Positions 44,245-54,304 of a stretch of DNA of 64,000 nt are shown here, in pieces (position 1 is the stretch's first letter; the number at the start of each line of letters is the position of its first letter). The DNA is from Chryseobacterium taiwanense. Its GTDB lineage: Bacteria > Bacteroidota > Bacteroidia > Flavobacteriales > Weeksellaceae. A program made the translations under genes and the position numbers. Below the pieces are notes generated by a model that saw only the letters and a list, made by a program, of their open reading frames with translations, ran no database searches and had not been told where the DNA came from. The stretch spans positions 124,001-188,000 of the forward strand of contig NZ_JWTA01000010.1 of the NCBI RefSeq assembly GCF_000813825.1. The letters are read 5' to 3'.

Positions 44245-44271
44245 CAAAGATACGGAATTGATTACGAACAA
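44245..44271 (-). promoter_or_regulatory. Probable prfA promoter
   Basis: Minus strand TTG, 16-base spacer, TATCTTTG (exact -7 consensus), about 20 bases before the prfA ATG. Confidence 0.6.
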
Positions 44272-44273
44272 AA

Positions 44274-44295
44274 AAAGCCCATTTTCATGAGCTTT
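44274..44295 (-). terminator. Terminator of the amylase gene
   Basis: Minus strand AAAGCTCAT / ATGGGCTTT with one mismatch, followed by TTTTT; it lies 17 bases after the amylase stop. Confidence 0.6.
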
Positions 44296-44311
44296 GGATT
44301 TATATAATTTT

Positions 44312-47152
44312 TTATTTAATGATCATTTTCTGGATGGCAACTCCCGTTTCTGATTTCAACTGAACAAGATAGGTTCCTGCCGGATAATTTATTTGAACTT
44401 CATACGTTCCGCTTTCATTGGCAAGCTTAAAGAAATCCATCTTTTTTCCTGACAGATCATAAATAGTGATCTCCCCATTTTTAGCTTTATGATAAATGAG
44501 TTTTGCTATCCCCTTTTTCACCGGATTATCAGCAATCTGAAGAGACAATCTGTTTTCAGATTTTATTTCCGAAGTCGACAAAGTCCCGTCCGTACTTCCA
44601 AGAATTCTGAATTCTCCCGGCTGTAATGTAATCGGAGCCGTTGTAGAAGTTACATTCATGACAGTATTATCCATCAAGTTTTTCCATTGTCCAGCATAAG
44701 GAAAATACGGAACTACATTTTTTGCCGTAATTCCATAATTGGCAAGAACCACGATATTTTTCAGCTCAATTCCCGTTAGTGTGGTATCATATACATAAAT
44801 TCTCGTGATCAGTCCATCAGGATCGTTCGTCAGATTGTTTGATTCTACCGTATAAGTTTTTGATTTGAAAACAGGATTGGCATTTCTGATATTAATAATC
44901 TGTGCCCAGGTATTATACACCGCTTTTCTATTGGTATCCGTATCATAACCTAAAGTGAAAGCAACTGGTTTTTCATCGGTACGGCAATTGGTATTGATGG
45001 TTCCGTCCGTACATCTGTTGATGCTGAAACCATATCCCAATTCTCCAAACTGCCATATCATTTTCGGTCCAGGAATCGTAAAAAATGTTGCTCCAAAAGT
45101 TTTCATTCTGTCCAATGCCGTATTTAAATTTTTCACATCATACGTTCCGTTTGCAGCACCGTAAGCAAGATTTTTAAACATCAGTCTTTCTTCATCATGG
45201 CTTTCTCCGTATCCTACTGCTCTCATATTGGTAAAACCATGAAGATCATGATCCATACGGTCAAAATTACTATTTGATACATATCCCATTGTATTTTGAT
45301 TATAAGGATCCGTCTGTTTATTCCAAAGCATTACACCTTTTCCTTCGGCAACTCTGTAGTTCGCCCACTGCTGCTCTTCTGCATCTGTTCCCAAGTGTTC
45401 AAAAATCATATATGAATTCGGATCGATATTCCATTGTTTATCTGCATAATATTTTAGAATATCCACTCTGTCCTGTTGGTAAGCATTGGTGCAGGTTTCA
45501 TCATTTGCCGTACAATTCTGGGTAAACCCTTTGGTAAGATCCCAACGGAAGCCATCGATATGATATTCCGTTAACCACTGTTGCAGACATCTTTCAACGT
45601 AATATTTAGTCCAAGAACTTGAATGGTTAAAATCATTAAATACATTATACGAATGCTTTGGAACGGTATTAAAGTACGGATTGTTTGTGGCTACATCTCC
45701 ATACCCGTCTCCATCAGGATCTACATTCCAAAGTCTGACCAAAGGAGAACGTCCTGTTGCATGATTAAAAGCAATATCTAAAATCACAGCAATTCCGTTT
45801 TGGTGGCACAAATCTATAAATTCCTTAAACTTTTCCGGTGTTCCGTACGCTTTATCTAGCGCATAATGAAATGATGTATTATACCCCCAGGAAAGGCTTT
45901 CTTCAAATTCCATAACCGGAAGAAGTTCAATCGCATTGATTTTTAAGTCTTTTAAATAATTGATCTTATTGATTAGTGACTGCCAGTTTTTTTCCTGAGT
46001 AAAATCTCTTAGCAATAATTCATACACCACTAAATTTTCTTTGCTTGGTCTTGTAAAGTTCGTTACCTGCCAATTGTAAGGAGTTTGCCCTGTTTTAAAC
46101 ATCGACACTTCAAAACTTTGTCCTGAAGGAAAAGCCGGAAGATTCGGATAAGTAGTTGATGAAATCGATGGATCATCATACAAAGACAGAATCTGCGGAG
46201 AGTAAGGATCTGCCACCTTTTTCAGATCATTGGTTCTGTATTGGAAAGTATATAATTGCTGCGGAGTTAATCCATTCAGCTCATACCAATAAAGATCCGG
46301 ATTCGTGGTATCTCTTTTCATCAGATAGATATCATTTACACTCCAATTATTAAAACTTCCGATCAGATGAACAAAGTTTTTATATGGTGCATACAAAGCA
46401 AAACCTACTCTTGTAGGATCGGCAGGATCGTAATTAATACCCTGTTTGATCCAGCTTGGAATGGGTTGAGAGATTACATTTCTTGGAACCTGTAAAATGA
46501 ACGTGGCATTTTTAGAACTGGAACCCTGAGTAGCAATTAATTCCATATCCGCATCTTGTGTCACTGTATAACTGTAAGAATAAGAAGTGGATGGTGTAGA
46601 AGTAGAGTTTACAACGACTCCATTTGCTTTTAGCTGAAAGGTTGCATTTACATTGGTATTTGCGGTGATATTGATTGAATTTCCTACCGGAACAGACGTT
46701 AAGCTATTCACGGAAGGATTGGTAAGACTTAAATTTAAAACTCCAACATTTACCAAAATATCAGGAGAGGTCTGATGAGTTCCGGTTTTATCTTTTAATA
46801 AAAACCCCAATCTTCCGATTCCTGTTCTGTTATAAAACACAGTCGGAGTAAAGGTTAAAGAATAAGTATCAGTGCCTGAATTATAATTTAATTTATTCAG
46901 ATCATTAGAATTATTCCAGGTTCCGTTGGTTGGGCAATCCTGAGTATTTTGGTAGTTACCGTCTAAAGACCATGACCAAATATAGATCGCATTGTTGACA
47001 ACTCCCCACGCTGTTTCATCAATTTGATTGCCGGGAATTGATAAAGTAATGGCATCTGTTTCGTTAAAAGGATTTGGGTTAATCGTATAACTTATTTGTC
47101 CAAAAACAAAAGCAACAAAAAGCATCATGATTCCGGAATATAATTTTCTCAT
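44312..47152 (-). CDS. Secreted GH13 alpha-amylase with T9SS sorting domain
   Basis: 946 aa, signal peptide present. Order: N-terminal beta-sandwich modules (starch-binding-like, GFALYAPYKNFVHLIGSFNNWSVND is CBM48-like), GH13 barrel, C-terminal T9SS type A tail (SLQIADNPVKKGIAKLIYH to the final VAIQKMIIK, with the NPxxxG-like start). Catalytic regions: I DIAFNH, II GFRWDLTK (Asp nucleophile), III MIFEHLG (Glu acid/base), IV GESHDE. It probably breaks down starch or glycogen-like glucans at the cell surface or outside. The fold and export route are clear; exact substrate is not. Confidence 0.9.
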   Translation of the reverse strand: MRKLYSGIMMLFVAFVFGQISYTINPNPFNETDAITLSIPGNQIDETAWGVVNNAIYIWSWSLDGNYQNTQDCPTNGTWNNSNDLNKLNYNSGTDTYSLTFTPTVFYNRTGIGRLGFLLKDKTGTHQTSPDILVNVGVLNLSLTNPSVNSLTSVPVGNSINITANTNVNATFQLKANGVVVNSTSTPSTSYSYSYTVTQDADMELIATQGSSSKNATFILQVPRNVISQPIPSWIKQGINYDPADPTRVGFALYAPYKNFVHLIGSFNNWSVNDIYLMKRDTTNPDLYWYELNGLTPQQLYTFQYRTNDLKKVADPYSPQILSLYDDPSISSTTYPNLPAFPSGQSFEVSMFKTGQTPYNWQVTNFTRPSKENLVVYELLLRDFTQEKNWQSLINKINYLKDLKINAIELLPVMEFEESLSWGYNTSFHYALDKAYGTPEKFKEFIDLCHQNGIAVILDIAFNHATGRSPLVRLWNVDPDGDGYGDVATNNPYFNTVPKHSYNVFNDFNHSSSWTKYYVERCLQQWLTEYHIDGFRWDLTKGFTQNCTANDETCTNAYQQDRVDILKYYADKQWNIDPNSYMIFEHLGTDAEEQQWANYRVAEGKGVMLWNKQTDPYNQNTMGYVSNSNFDRMDHDLHGFTNMRAVGYGESHDEERLMFKNLAYGAANGTYDVKNLNTALDRMKTFGATFFTIPGPKMIWQFGELGYGFSINRCTDGTINTNCRTDEKPVAFTLGYDTDTNRKAVYNTWAQIINIRNANPVFKSKTYTVESNNLTNDPDGLITRIYVYDTTLTGIELKNIVVLANYGITAKNVVPYFPYAGQWKNLMDNTVMNVTSTTAPITLQPGEFRILGSTDGTLSTSEIKSENRLSLQIADNPVKKGIAKLIYHKAKNGEITIYDLSGKKMDFFKLANESGTYEVQINYPAGTYLVQLKSETGVAIQKMIIK

Positions 47153-47321
47153 ATGATCTCGTTTTTCATATTAATTCATACTAAAGTAGTTCATTTTCCA
47201 GAATTATTGATTTTTTAATATAAAATTTTGGAGATTACCCTATTGAAACGTTATGCATTAACGAGTTTTTAAACTATAATTTGTTGGGCAAAAATTGATT
47301 TGAGTAAAGTTCATAAAAAAA

Positions 47322-47347
47322 ACAAAAGGCTTAAAAAAGCCTTTTGT
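47322..47347 (-). terminator. Terminator of the FISUMP protein gene
   Basis: Perfect arms ACAAAAGGCTT / AAGCCTTTTGT, loop of 4, followed on minus by T8. Confidence 0.85.
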
Positions 47348-47370
47348 CTATCAATCTAATATGAACGGAA

Positions 47371-49446
47371 TTAGTTTTTAATCACTTTTTTAGAAATTGT
47401 CTGTCCGCTTTTTAGTTTTAACTCTACAATGTACACTCCGTTTGGATAGCCTTGCAGATTGATCTGATTATTAGAGAACTGAACATTAATTCTTTGCCCT
47501 ACCATATTGGTAACGTTTACGGCATCAATTAATGAATCGATTTTAATATTCAGAATATCTTTTGTAGGATTCGGATAAATCCCAAGATTTACACGTCTTA
47601 TATCTGATGTTCCTAACGCGGAAGTTTCTTTAATACATCTTAACGACTGCCCTTGTCCTCTAGGACCTCCTGAAGAAGCATTTGCAATGGTTGTTCCTAT
47701 ATAAAGATACTTTCCACCTGAACCAGACACATCTGAACTCCAGTAATATCCTCTTTGCCCTTCATAAGTAAAAGTAGCATCAATAGGACTTCTATTACCT
47801 GCTGCAGGAAGTTTAAGTCTGCTGTTAAATGCTGTCGTAGGGTTTGAAATACCTTCTGCACTCACCGCTGTTGCCCAGTCTGCCTGAGTTGGCAATCTCC
47901 AACCTTGCCCAATTGCTTTACAAGGATCTACTCCGATTTCTGAAGTAATTGCAGATGTATTTGCTCCCGACCAAGTATCTGTTGTAGCGTTTGTACTCCA
48001 CCAATAATTACTTGTTCCTGAACCGATAATGAAGGAAGTAATCCCTGCTAAACCTGATGGGTTATTAACAGAAGGCATAGAAACCGTGGATGAATTTCTC
48101 ACTTGGTGGCCATCATCCCATCTTCCCCATTGGAAAAGATCTCCATAAGAATTGGTATCCGTCATAGCAGTCGCAACCTGAGTACTTCCTAAATTCTGCT
48201 GAAGCCAAACCTTTCCGTCCTGTCCTCTTACCGTTGTATAAGAAACCGGCTGCCCTTTGTACGTAAAACTTACGCAACCAGTATCTCCAGGGTTTGCTCC
48301 CGGATCTGTATTATTACAAGCCGGAGTAAGAGAAATTCTCTTTACTCTAACACCACTTTGCGAATAAGTAAGAACTAAGGAATTATTGACTGCATCATAT
48401 TGCAAATCATTGTACGTTGCTGTACCATCGGATATAAAATCGCCTCCAAAAGTTGCCCAAGTATTCGTTGTAGCATTATATTCATATACAGTATTTTTTC
48501 CTCCGTTAATGCTCCAGCCACTTGCCACAACATACAGTTTTCCGGCAGGTGTTACGGTAATTGCTACATTATAAAGGTCATTAGAAATTCCAAAATTTAC
48601 ATCTCCTACTTGTTCCCAATCTGTTCCATTGAATTTTTTTACATTCAGCCTTCTGTTGTTTGCCAGGTTTGAAGAATAAACTACATACAATTTATTGTCT
48701 GCTCCAATTGCAATATCTGAAGTCGCATTTACTCCTTCTGTAAATGTAGTTCCAGCCGAAGCTCCCCCTACTAAAGTCCAACTATCTGTTGCAGATGCTG
48801 AGAGAGAGTTTTCGTATACTTTTACTCCGGATGCATTATGGCAAACATACACTTTACCATTAGTTCCAATAACCATTTCAGCATTGTAAGGAGTTGCCCC
48901 TGCAATTCCTGTAGGTCCTACCTGCTCCCATGCTCCGTTTACAAAACGCTTCACGGTTCCGGAATCTACAGATCCATATACGAAAAGAGTTCCGTTGGGT
49001 GCTACTGCAGAAGCCTGATAATTTGTGGTTGCACTAAATGCATTGGGAAGCTGACTCCATGAAGTTCCTTCAAATTTTCTAACCTCCATTCCTGAATTTG
49101 GATATGACCATTGATTGGTGTAATATAAAATCCCTGAAGAGTTTAAAGATAAAGAACTGTATGTTGCACTTCCTGTTGTAATTCCTGCTGAACCTCCTAC
49201 ATAAGACCAAGAGGTCCCATTAAATTTTTGTACCGAACCTTTAGTTGCAGCCACATCATAATAGGAAACATAGTAATTTCCTTGCCCATCAATCGCTAAA
49301 TTATTATAACTTGACGTTCCTGTAGAAAGACTTCCCGATACTCCTACATCCTGCCATTGCTGAGCAGACAAAGCTCCTGACGCAATGGATAACATTCCTA
49401 ACCCTAAGCCAATTTTGACCGTTGCAGAATATAAATTTTTAAACAT
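47371..49446 (-). CDS. T9SS cargo protein with FISUMP domain
   Basis: 691 aa with signal peptide (ends GALSAQ). The N-terminal ~390 residues have six or so repeats of the form [F/Y]NGTxWxxVGG...L...Y.V (LNVKKFNGTDWEQVGDVNF etc.), a beta-propeller-like repeat. Then comes a FISUMP (Fibrobacter succinogenes major paralogous) domain: GQDGKVWLQQNLGSTQVAT, YGDLFQWGRWDDGHQVR, GWRLPTQADW, YYWSSDVSG. It ends with a T9SS type A domain (LGIYPNPTKDILNIKI...GQTISKKVIKN). It is surface-exposed or secreted; function unknown. Confidence 0.88.
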   Translation of the reverse strand: MFKNLYSATVKIGLGLGMLSIASGALSAQQWQDVGVSGSLSTGTSSYNNLAIDGQGNYYVSYYDVAATKGSVQKFNGTSWSYVGGSAGITTGSATYSSLSLNSSGILYYTNQWSYPNSGMEVRKFEGTSWSQLPNAFSATTNYQASAVAPNGTLFVYGSVDSGTVKRFVNGAWEQVGPTGIAGATPYNAEMVIGTNGKVYVCHNASGVKVYENSLSASATDSWTLVGGASAGTTFTEGVNATSDIAIGADNKLYVVYSSNLANNRRLNVKKFNGTDWEQVGDVNFGISNDLYNVAITVTPAGKLYVVASGWSINGGKNTVYEYNATTNTWATFGGDFISDGTATYNDLQYDAVNNSLVLTYSQSGVRVKRISLTPACNNTDPGANPGDTGCVSFTYKGQPVSYTTVRGQDGKVWLQQNLGSTQVATAMTDTNSYGDLFQWGRWDDGHQVRNSSTVSMPSVNNPSGLAGITSFIIGSGTSNYWWSTNATTDTWSGANTSAITSEIGVDPCKAIGQGWRLPTQADWATAVSAEGISNPTTAFNSRLKLPAAGNRSPIDATFTYEGQRGYYWSSDVSGSGGKYLYIGTTIANASSGGPRGQGQSLRCIKETSALGTSDIRRVNLGIYPNPTKDILNIKIDSLIDAVNVTNMVGQRINVQFSNNQINLQGYPNGVYIVELKLKSGQTISKKVIKN

Positions 49447-49606
49447 TTGAATATTTATTTTTATTTATTCTAAATTAATTGTAGTAAATTTGCGCAAAAT
49501 TAGTTGTATCGGATTAAGTATAGTTATCATTTCCAAACTATTGCTAATCATACGAATCTCTAATAAGTAAAAGACTGATTTACAAATAATAAATTGGAAA
49601 CGCCAT

Positions 49607-50476
49607 ATGAAGAATAAGATACAAGAGGGGCAAATTTATAGTTCGGAAGAAATTTCTATTGTTTTTCATACGAATACCAACAGAGAGAAATCCCCTAAAA
49701 CGAACTTCGTAGAAGGAAAATCAAGTTTTAATCTTCTCTATTTATTGAGCCCCAATATCAATCTGGAAGCCGACGACTGTGGAACCAAGTTTTCCTTTAA
49801 AAAAAACGAATACATCCTGCACTATTCTTCGGAAGAGAGTAAAGCAAAATTATGGACAGAGAATCAGGAGCTTTTAAAATATTTACAGATACAAATAAAA
49901 TATCAATATATTTTCAATCTTTTTAATCCTCAAAAAAGTAAAGAGAGCTCTGAAATATTAGAACAAATGACAAAAAATAATTTCATTTTTCTACATAAGC
50001 AAACGCCTCCTTTAATGACTGTGGAAATGCATATCATTCTGAAAGAGATCATCGAATATTCAAAAAAAGGAATGATGCAGAAACTGTTTATCGAAGCTAA
50101 AATTATCAAGCTTTTAATTCTGATTTTCGAACAGTTTACAGAAAAAAATGATTCAGAAACCCCTTCAAAGCTACATATTCGCATAAAGAAATATATAGAT
50201 GACAACTTTCACAGAAGTCTGAAGATAAATGATCTGAGCCAAGAACTTGGAGTTAATGAAAATAAAATAAGAAAGGAATTTAAGGAGCATTACCATTCAA
50301 CCATAGTTGATTATGTCTCAGAGCTCAGAATGTTAAAGGCTAAGAAGCTCATCGTTGATAAGAATATCATGATTAAAGAAATCGCCATAGATTGTGGATA
50401 TGACTATGTCCAGAATTTCTCCAGAGCATTCAAAAAAAAGTTTGGGGTTTCTCCTGAAAAACTCAGGAATGGATGA
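49607..50476 (+). CDS. AraC family transcriptional regulator
   Basis: 289 aa. The first ~185 residues are a divergent sensing region with no recognised domain. The C-terminal ~100 residues are a double helix-turn-helix AraC/XylS domain: RIKKYIDDNFHRSLKINDLSQELGVNENKIRKEFKEHYHSTIVDYVSELRMLKAKKLI, then MIKEIAIDCGYDYVQNFSRAFKKKFGVSPEKLRN. The gene is divergent from the FISUMP cargo gene, which may be its target, and an exact -7 element (TAAATTTG) sits near 49485-49492. Signal unknown. Confidence 0.9.
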   Translation: MKNKIQEGQIYSSEEISIVFHTNTNREKSPKTNFVEGKSSFNLLYLLSPNINLEADDCGTKFSFKKNEYILHYSSEESKAKLWTENQELLKYLQIQIKYQYIFNLFNPQKSKESSEILEQMTKNNFIFLHKQTPPLMTVEMHIILKEIIEYSKKGMMQKLFIEAKIIKLLILIFEQFTEKNDSETPSKLHIRIKKYIDDNFHRSLKINDLSQELGVNENKIRKEFKEHYHSTIVDYVSELRMLKAKKLIVDKNIMIKEIAIDCGYDYVQNFSRAFKKKFGVSPEKLRNG

Positions 50477-50483
50477 AACAGAA

Positions 50484-50507
50484 AAACCACTAACAAGTTA
50501 GTGGTTT
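50484..50507 (+). terminator. Terminator of the araC-type gene
   Basis: Arms AAACCACTAA / TTAGTGGTTT, loop CAAG; the T run afterwards is weak, so activity is uncertain. Confidence 0.55.
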
Positions 50508-50573
50508 CATATATGTTGTTTTGCTTTGATATTGCTTCTTCAGAATTCAGGTGAAAAAGCAATGACATACAAA

Positions 50574-50852
50574 TTAATGATGTCCGTGACTATCATGAAT
50601 AAAAGGACCGTGACCTTTAGGTGAGTTGTAAATAACTTCTACACCTTCTTGCTCGTACACCATTTTACTTCTAATTTCTTCCGGATCAAAAGGAGCTACT
50701 TTCCCAAAGTATTCTTTCAAACCTTCCGTCAACCACATTGGAATCACCAATCCGAAAAACATAAAAATACACCAGAATCCTACTAGGAACATTGTAACAA
50801 AGTAGATTGTCCAAAGGAACTGATAAAACGGCCAAAATGCTGATAACATCAT
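50574..50852 (-). CDS. Small membrane protein with His-rich tail
   Basis: 92 aa. Two hydrophobic segments (FWPFYQFLWTIYFVTMFLVGFWCIFMFFGLVIPMWL) near the N-terminus are followed by a soluble region (GKVAPFDPEEIRSKMVYEQEGVEVIYNSPKG) and a C-terminal His cluster (HGPFIHDSHGHH) that could bind metal. ATG 50852 is used; a TTG 7 codons upstream is in frame but no better. It is downstream of fumA on the same strand by about 93 bases; no homologue recognised. Metal binding is inferred from the His content only. Confidence 0.65.
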   Translation of the reverse strand: MMLSAFWPFYQFLWTIYFVTMFLVGFWCIFMFFGLVIPMWLTEGLKEYFGKVAPFDPEEIRSKMVYEQEGVEVIYNSPKGHGPFIHDSHGHH

Positions 50853-50945
50853 TTTACTTAATATTTTAGGCAAAAATAGAACTTTTTTCCTTTTTACACA
50901 AAAGATACACGTCCTATTTTTTTATTTATTTTGATTTTAAACTAA

Positions 50946-52553
50946 TTAATGAGCAAGTGCTGCAAAGAAATCATTTCCTTTATCATCACTAATGATGAAT
51001 GCAGGGAAATCTTTTACTTCAATTTTTCGTACAGCTTCCATTCCTAATTCAGGGAAATCTACTACCTCAACAGACAGGATATTGTCTTTTGCCAAAATTG
51101 CAGCAGGTCCACCGATTGATCCTAAATAGAAACCTCCGTATTTCCCACAAGCATCGGTTACATCCTTACTTCTGTTTCCTTTTGCCAGCATGATCATGCT
51201 TCCACCATGACTTTGGAATTCATCCACATATACATCCATTCTTCCCGCAGTTGTAGGCCCGAAACTTCCTGAAGCCATTCCTTCCGGAGTTTTTGCAGGT
51301 CCTGCATAATAAATCGGGTGATTTTTGAAATATTCAGGCATTGGTTTCCCACTGTCAATAATTTCTTTGATTTTCGCGTGAGCGATATCTCTTGCAACGA
51401 TTAAAGTTCCGTTTAGCTTTAATCTCGTTTTGATTGGATATTTTGAAAGTTCAGCCAAAATTTCAGGCATTGGCTTATTCAAATTAACTTCAATTGCTTC
51501 CTCTAAATGTGGTGGCGTATCCGGTAAAAATCTCTTAGGATCTTGCTCCAATTGCTCTAAGAAAATACCTTCTTTTGTAATTTTCCCTTTAATATTTCTG
51601 TCTGCAGAACAAGAAACGCCCATTCCAACCGGACAAGAAGCAGCGTGACGAGGAAGTCTGATTACTCTCACATCATGCGTTAAATATTTCCCTCCAAACT
51701 GCGCTCCAATTTCACTTTCCTGGCAAATCTTCTGAACTTTTGCTTCCCATTCTAGGTCTCTGAAAGCCTGACCAGCTTCATTTCCTTCTGTTGGAAGATT
51801 ATCGTAGTATTTCGCAGATGCTTTTTTCACTGCCGCCAAATTTGCTTCAGCAGAAGTTCCACCGATAACCAAAGCTAAGTGATAAGGCGGACAAGCCGCA
51901 GTTCCTAAATCTGAAATTCTCTCTTTTACGAAAGCTTCCAACGATTTTTCGTTTAGTAACGATTTTGTTTTTTGGTAAAGGAATGTTTTGTTGGCAGAAC
52001 CTCCTCCTTTTGTTAAGAATAAAAACTCGTAATAATCTCCTTTTTTAGCATAAATATCAATTTGCGCAGGAAGATTAGATCCTGAGTTTTTTTCATCAAA
52101 CATCGTTAAAGGAACAACCTGAGAATATCTTAAATTTCTTTTTTGGTAGGTATTGTAGATTCCTTTGCTTAAATATTCACCATCATCAACTCCCGTGTAT
52201 ACATTTTCTCCTTTTTTACCCATTACAATTGCCGTTCCTGTATCCTGGCAAGAAGGTAAAGCACCTTCTACAGCAACTGCAGCATTTTGCAATAAGTTAT
52301 AAGCAACGAATCTGTCGTTATCTGTAGCTTCAGGATCATCGATGATTCTTCTCAAACTTTCCAAATGCGAAGAACGAAGCATGAAAGAAACGTCTGCCAT
52401 AGCTTCTTCAGCCAATAGCTCAAGACCTTTCGGATCTACCGCTAAAATTTCTCTGTCTCCTAATTTTTCAACTTTTACATAATCTGATGTAAGCTTCTTA
52501 TACACCGTATCATCTTTCTGAATCGGATACGGATCCTGATATCTAAATTCCAT
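50946..52553 (-). CDS. fumA: Fumarate hydratase class I
   Basis: 535 aa, iron-sulphur dependent hydratase interconverting fumarate and malate. The alpha-type region carries cluster ligand [14 protein letters not shown], and the beta-type C-terminal region has [31 protein letters not shown] and the [18 protein letters not shown] stretch. Further Cys ([13 protein letters not shown] and CPVGMGVSC) fit cluster ligation. It is the single-chain fusion form. Divergently transcribed from fumC, with a well-matched promoter. Class I enzymes are oxygen sensitive, so the pair could be used under different conditions. Confidence 0.95.
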   Translation of the reverse strand: MEFRYQDPYPIQKDDTVYKKLTSDYVKVEKLGDREILAVDPKGLELLAEEAMADVSFMLRSSHLESLRRIIDDPEATDNDRFVAYNLLQNAAVAVEGALPSCQDTGTAIVMGKKGENVYTGVDDGEYLSKGIYNTYQKRNLRYSQVVPLTMFDEKNSGSNLPAQIDIYAKKGDYYEFLFLTKGGGSANKTFLYQKTKSLLNEKSLEAFVKERISDLGTAACPPYHLALVIGGTSAEANLAAVKKASAKYYDNLPTEGNEAGQAFRDLEWEAKVQKICQESEIGAQFGGKYLTHDVRVIRLPRHAASCPVGMGVSCSADRNIKGKITKEGIFLEQLEQDPKRFLPDTPPHLEEAIEVNLNKPMPEILAELSKYPIKTRLKLNGTLIVARDIAHAKIKEIIDSGKPMPEYFKNHPIYYAGPAKTPEGMASGSFGPTTAGRMDVYVDEFQSHGGSMIMLAKGNRSKDVTDACGKYGGFYLGSIGGPAAILAKDNILSVEVVDFPELGMEAVRKIEVKDFPAFIISDDKGNDFFAALAH

Positions 52554-52571
52554 TTCAATTTTTTATTGATA

Positions 52572-52605
52572 CAAAAATACGGCTTACGTAAAAAAACATG
52601 AGCAA
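52572..52605 (-). promoter_or_regulatory. Probable fumA promoter
   Basis: Minus strand TTG, 23-base spacer, TATTTTTG (exact -7 consensus), about 20 bases from the fumA ATG. Confidence 0.5.
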
Positions 52606-52643
52606 AATCAGCGACTTAGATTGATATTTATAATGATTATAAA

Positions 52644-52674
52644 TTGCGTGTTTTTTCATTATTAAGTAACTTTA
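52644..52674 (+). promoter_or_regulatory. Probable fumC promoter
   Basis: TTG, 20-base spacer, TAACTTTA, one base from the -7 consensus, about 60 bases before the fumC ATG. Confidence 0.4.
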
Positions 52675-52735
52675 TAGAATGTTATTTCAACCATAAAATC
52701 ACAAACATTTAAACTAAATAAAAATTTCAATCACA

Positions 52736-54130
52736 ATGAATTACAGAATAGAAAAAGACACCATGGGCGAAGTGCAGGTTCCCGCAGATAAGTTTTGGGG
52801 TGCACAGACTGAACGATCAAGAAACAATTTTAAAATAGGACCTGAAGGTTCTATGCCGCATGAAATTATTGAAGCTTTTGCTTATTTAAAGAAAGCAGCA
52901 GCTTTTGCAAATACTGATTTAGGCGTTCTACCCACTGAAAAAAGAGACATGATTGCTAAAGTTTGTGAGGAAATCCTGGAAGGAAAACTTAATGATCAGT
53001 TTCCTTTGGTGATCTGGCAAACAGGATCAGGAACACAATCGAATATGAATGTAAATGAGGTGGTTTCAAACAGAGCTCATGTAAATAACGGCGGAACTTT
53101 GGGTGAGAAATCTGAAATTCACCCGAATGATGACGTAAACAAATCTCAGTCATCAAACGATACTTATCCAACAGCAATGCACATTGCTACTTACAAAAAA
53201 GTGGTAGAAACAACGATTCCTGCTGTTGAGAAACTAAAAAATACGTTGAAGGAAAAATCGGAAACTTTTAAAGACATTGTGAAGATCGGAAGAACGCATT
53301 TAATGGATGCGACACCACTTACTTTAGGACAGGAGTTTTCAGGATATGTTGCTCAATTGGAATTTGGATTGAGAGCTTTAAAAAACACTTTACCTCACCT
53401 TTCTGAATTGGCTTTAGGAGGAACCGCTGTAGGAACAGGATTGAACACCCCACAAGGTTATGATGTAAAAGTGGCAGAATATATTTCAAAATTCACCAAC
53501 CTTCCGTTTGTAACGGCAGAAAATAAATTTGAAGCGTTGGCCGCTCATGATGCTATTGTTGAATCTCATGGAGCTTTAAAACAATTAGCCGTTTCTTTAT
53601 ATAAAATTGCTCAGGATGTGAGATTAATGGCTTCAGGACCACGTTCGGGAATCGGAGAAATTCATATTCCTGAAAATGAACCAGGCTCTTCTATCATGCC
53701 GGGAAAAGTAAATCCTACTCAAAACGAGGCGATGACGATGGTTTGCGCGCAGGTTTTAGGAAATGACACTACCATTTCTTTTGCAGGAACGCAGGGAAAT
53801 TACGAACTGAATGTTTTCAAACCAGTGATGGCCTACAATTTCTTACAATCTGCTCAGCTAATTGCTGATGCGTGTATTTCATTCAATGATCATTGTGCGG
53901 TAGGAATCGAGCCCAATCATGAAAGAATCAAAGAACTGGTTGATAAATCATTGATGTTGGTAACCGCCTTGAACACCCATATTGGTTATGAGAACGCTGC
54001 AAAAATTGCAAAAACTGCTCATAAAAACGGAACAACACTGAAAGAAGAAGCTATCAATCTAGGTCTTTTAACTGCCGAACAGTTTGACGAGTGGGTAAAA
54101 CCTGAAGATATGGTGGGAAGCTTGAAATAA
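52736..54130 (+). CDS. fumC: Fumarate hydratase class II
   Basis: 464-aa oxygen-stable, cofactor-free hydratase of the aspartase/fumarase superfamily. Signatures are [57 protein letters not shown] and the superfamily loop [16 protein letters not shown] with the catalytic Ser. The length is normal. It is divergent from class I fumA, so this genome has both isoforms next to each other. Confidence 0.96.
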   Translation: MNYRIEKDTMGEVQVPADKFWGAQTERSRNNFKIGPEGSMPHEIIEAFAYLKKAAAFANTDLGVLPTEKRDMIAKVCEEILEGKLNDQFPLVIWQTGSGTQSNMNVNEVVSNRAHVNNGGTLGEKSEIHPNDDVNKSQSSNDTYPTAMHIATYKKVVETTIPAVEKLKNTLKEKSETFKDIVKIGRTHLMDATPLTLGQEFSGYVAQLEFGLRALKNTLPHLSELALGGTAVGTGLNTPQGYDVKVAEYISKFTNLPFVTAENKFEALAAHDAIVESHGALKQLAVSLYKIAQDVRLMASGPRSGIGEIHIPENEPGSSIMPGKVNPTQNEAMTMVCAQVLGNDTTISFAGTQGNYELNVFKPVMAYNFLQSAQLIADACISFNDHCAVGIEPNHERIKELVDKSLMLVTALNTHIGYENAAKIAKTAHKNGTTLKEEAINLGLLTAEQFDEWVKPEDMVGSLK

Positions 54131-54140
54131 GAACTCATCA

Positions 54141-54184
54141 CAAACAAAAGCACTCTACAGAAAATTGCAGAGTGCTTTTGTTTG
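54141..54184 (+). terminator. Terminator of fumC
   Basis: Perfect 16-bp arms starting CAAACAAAAGCACTCT with a 12-base loop; T-rich sequence follows on plus. It may also stop the convergent beta-barrel gene. Confidence 0.85.
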
Positions 54185-54304
54185 TTAATATGAATGTTAT
54201 TATTTATTATTCAATTCTCATACCAAAGAGTAATAATTTATTTTTATTTTGCATGCAAACCATAGATTATGAATCTACATATACGCAGAAAACATTTTCA
54301 ACTT

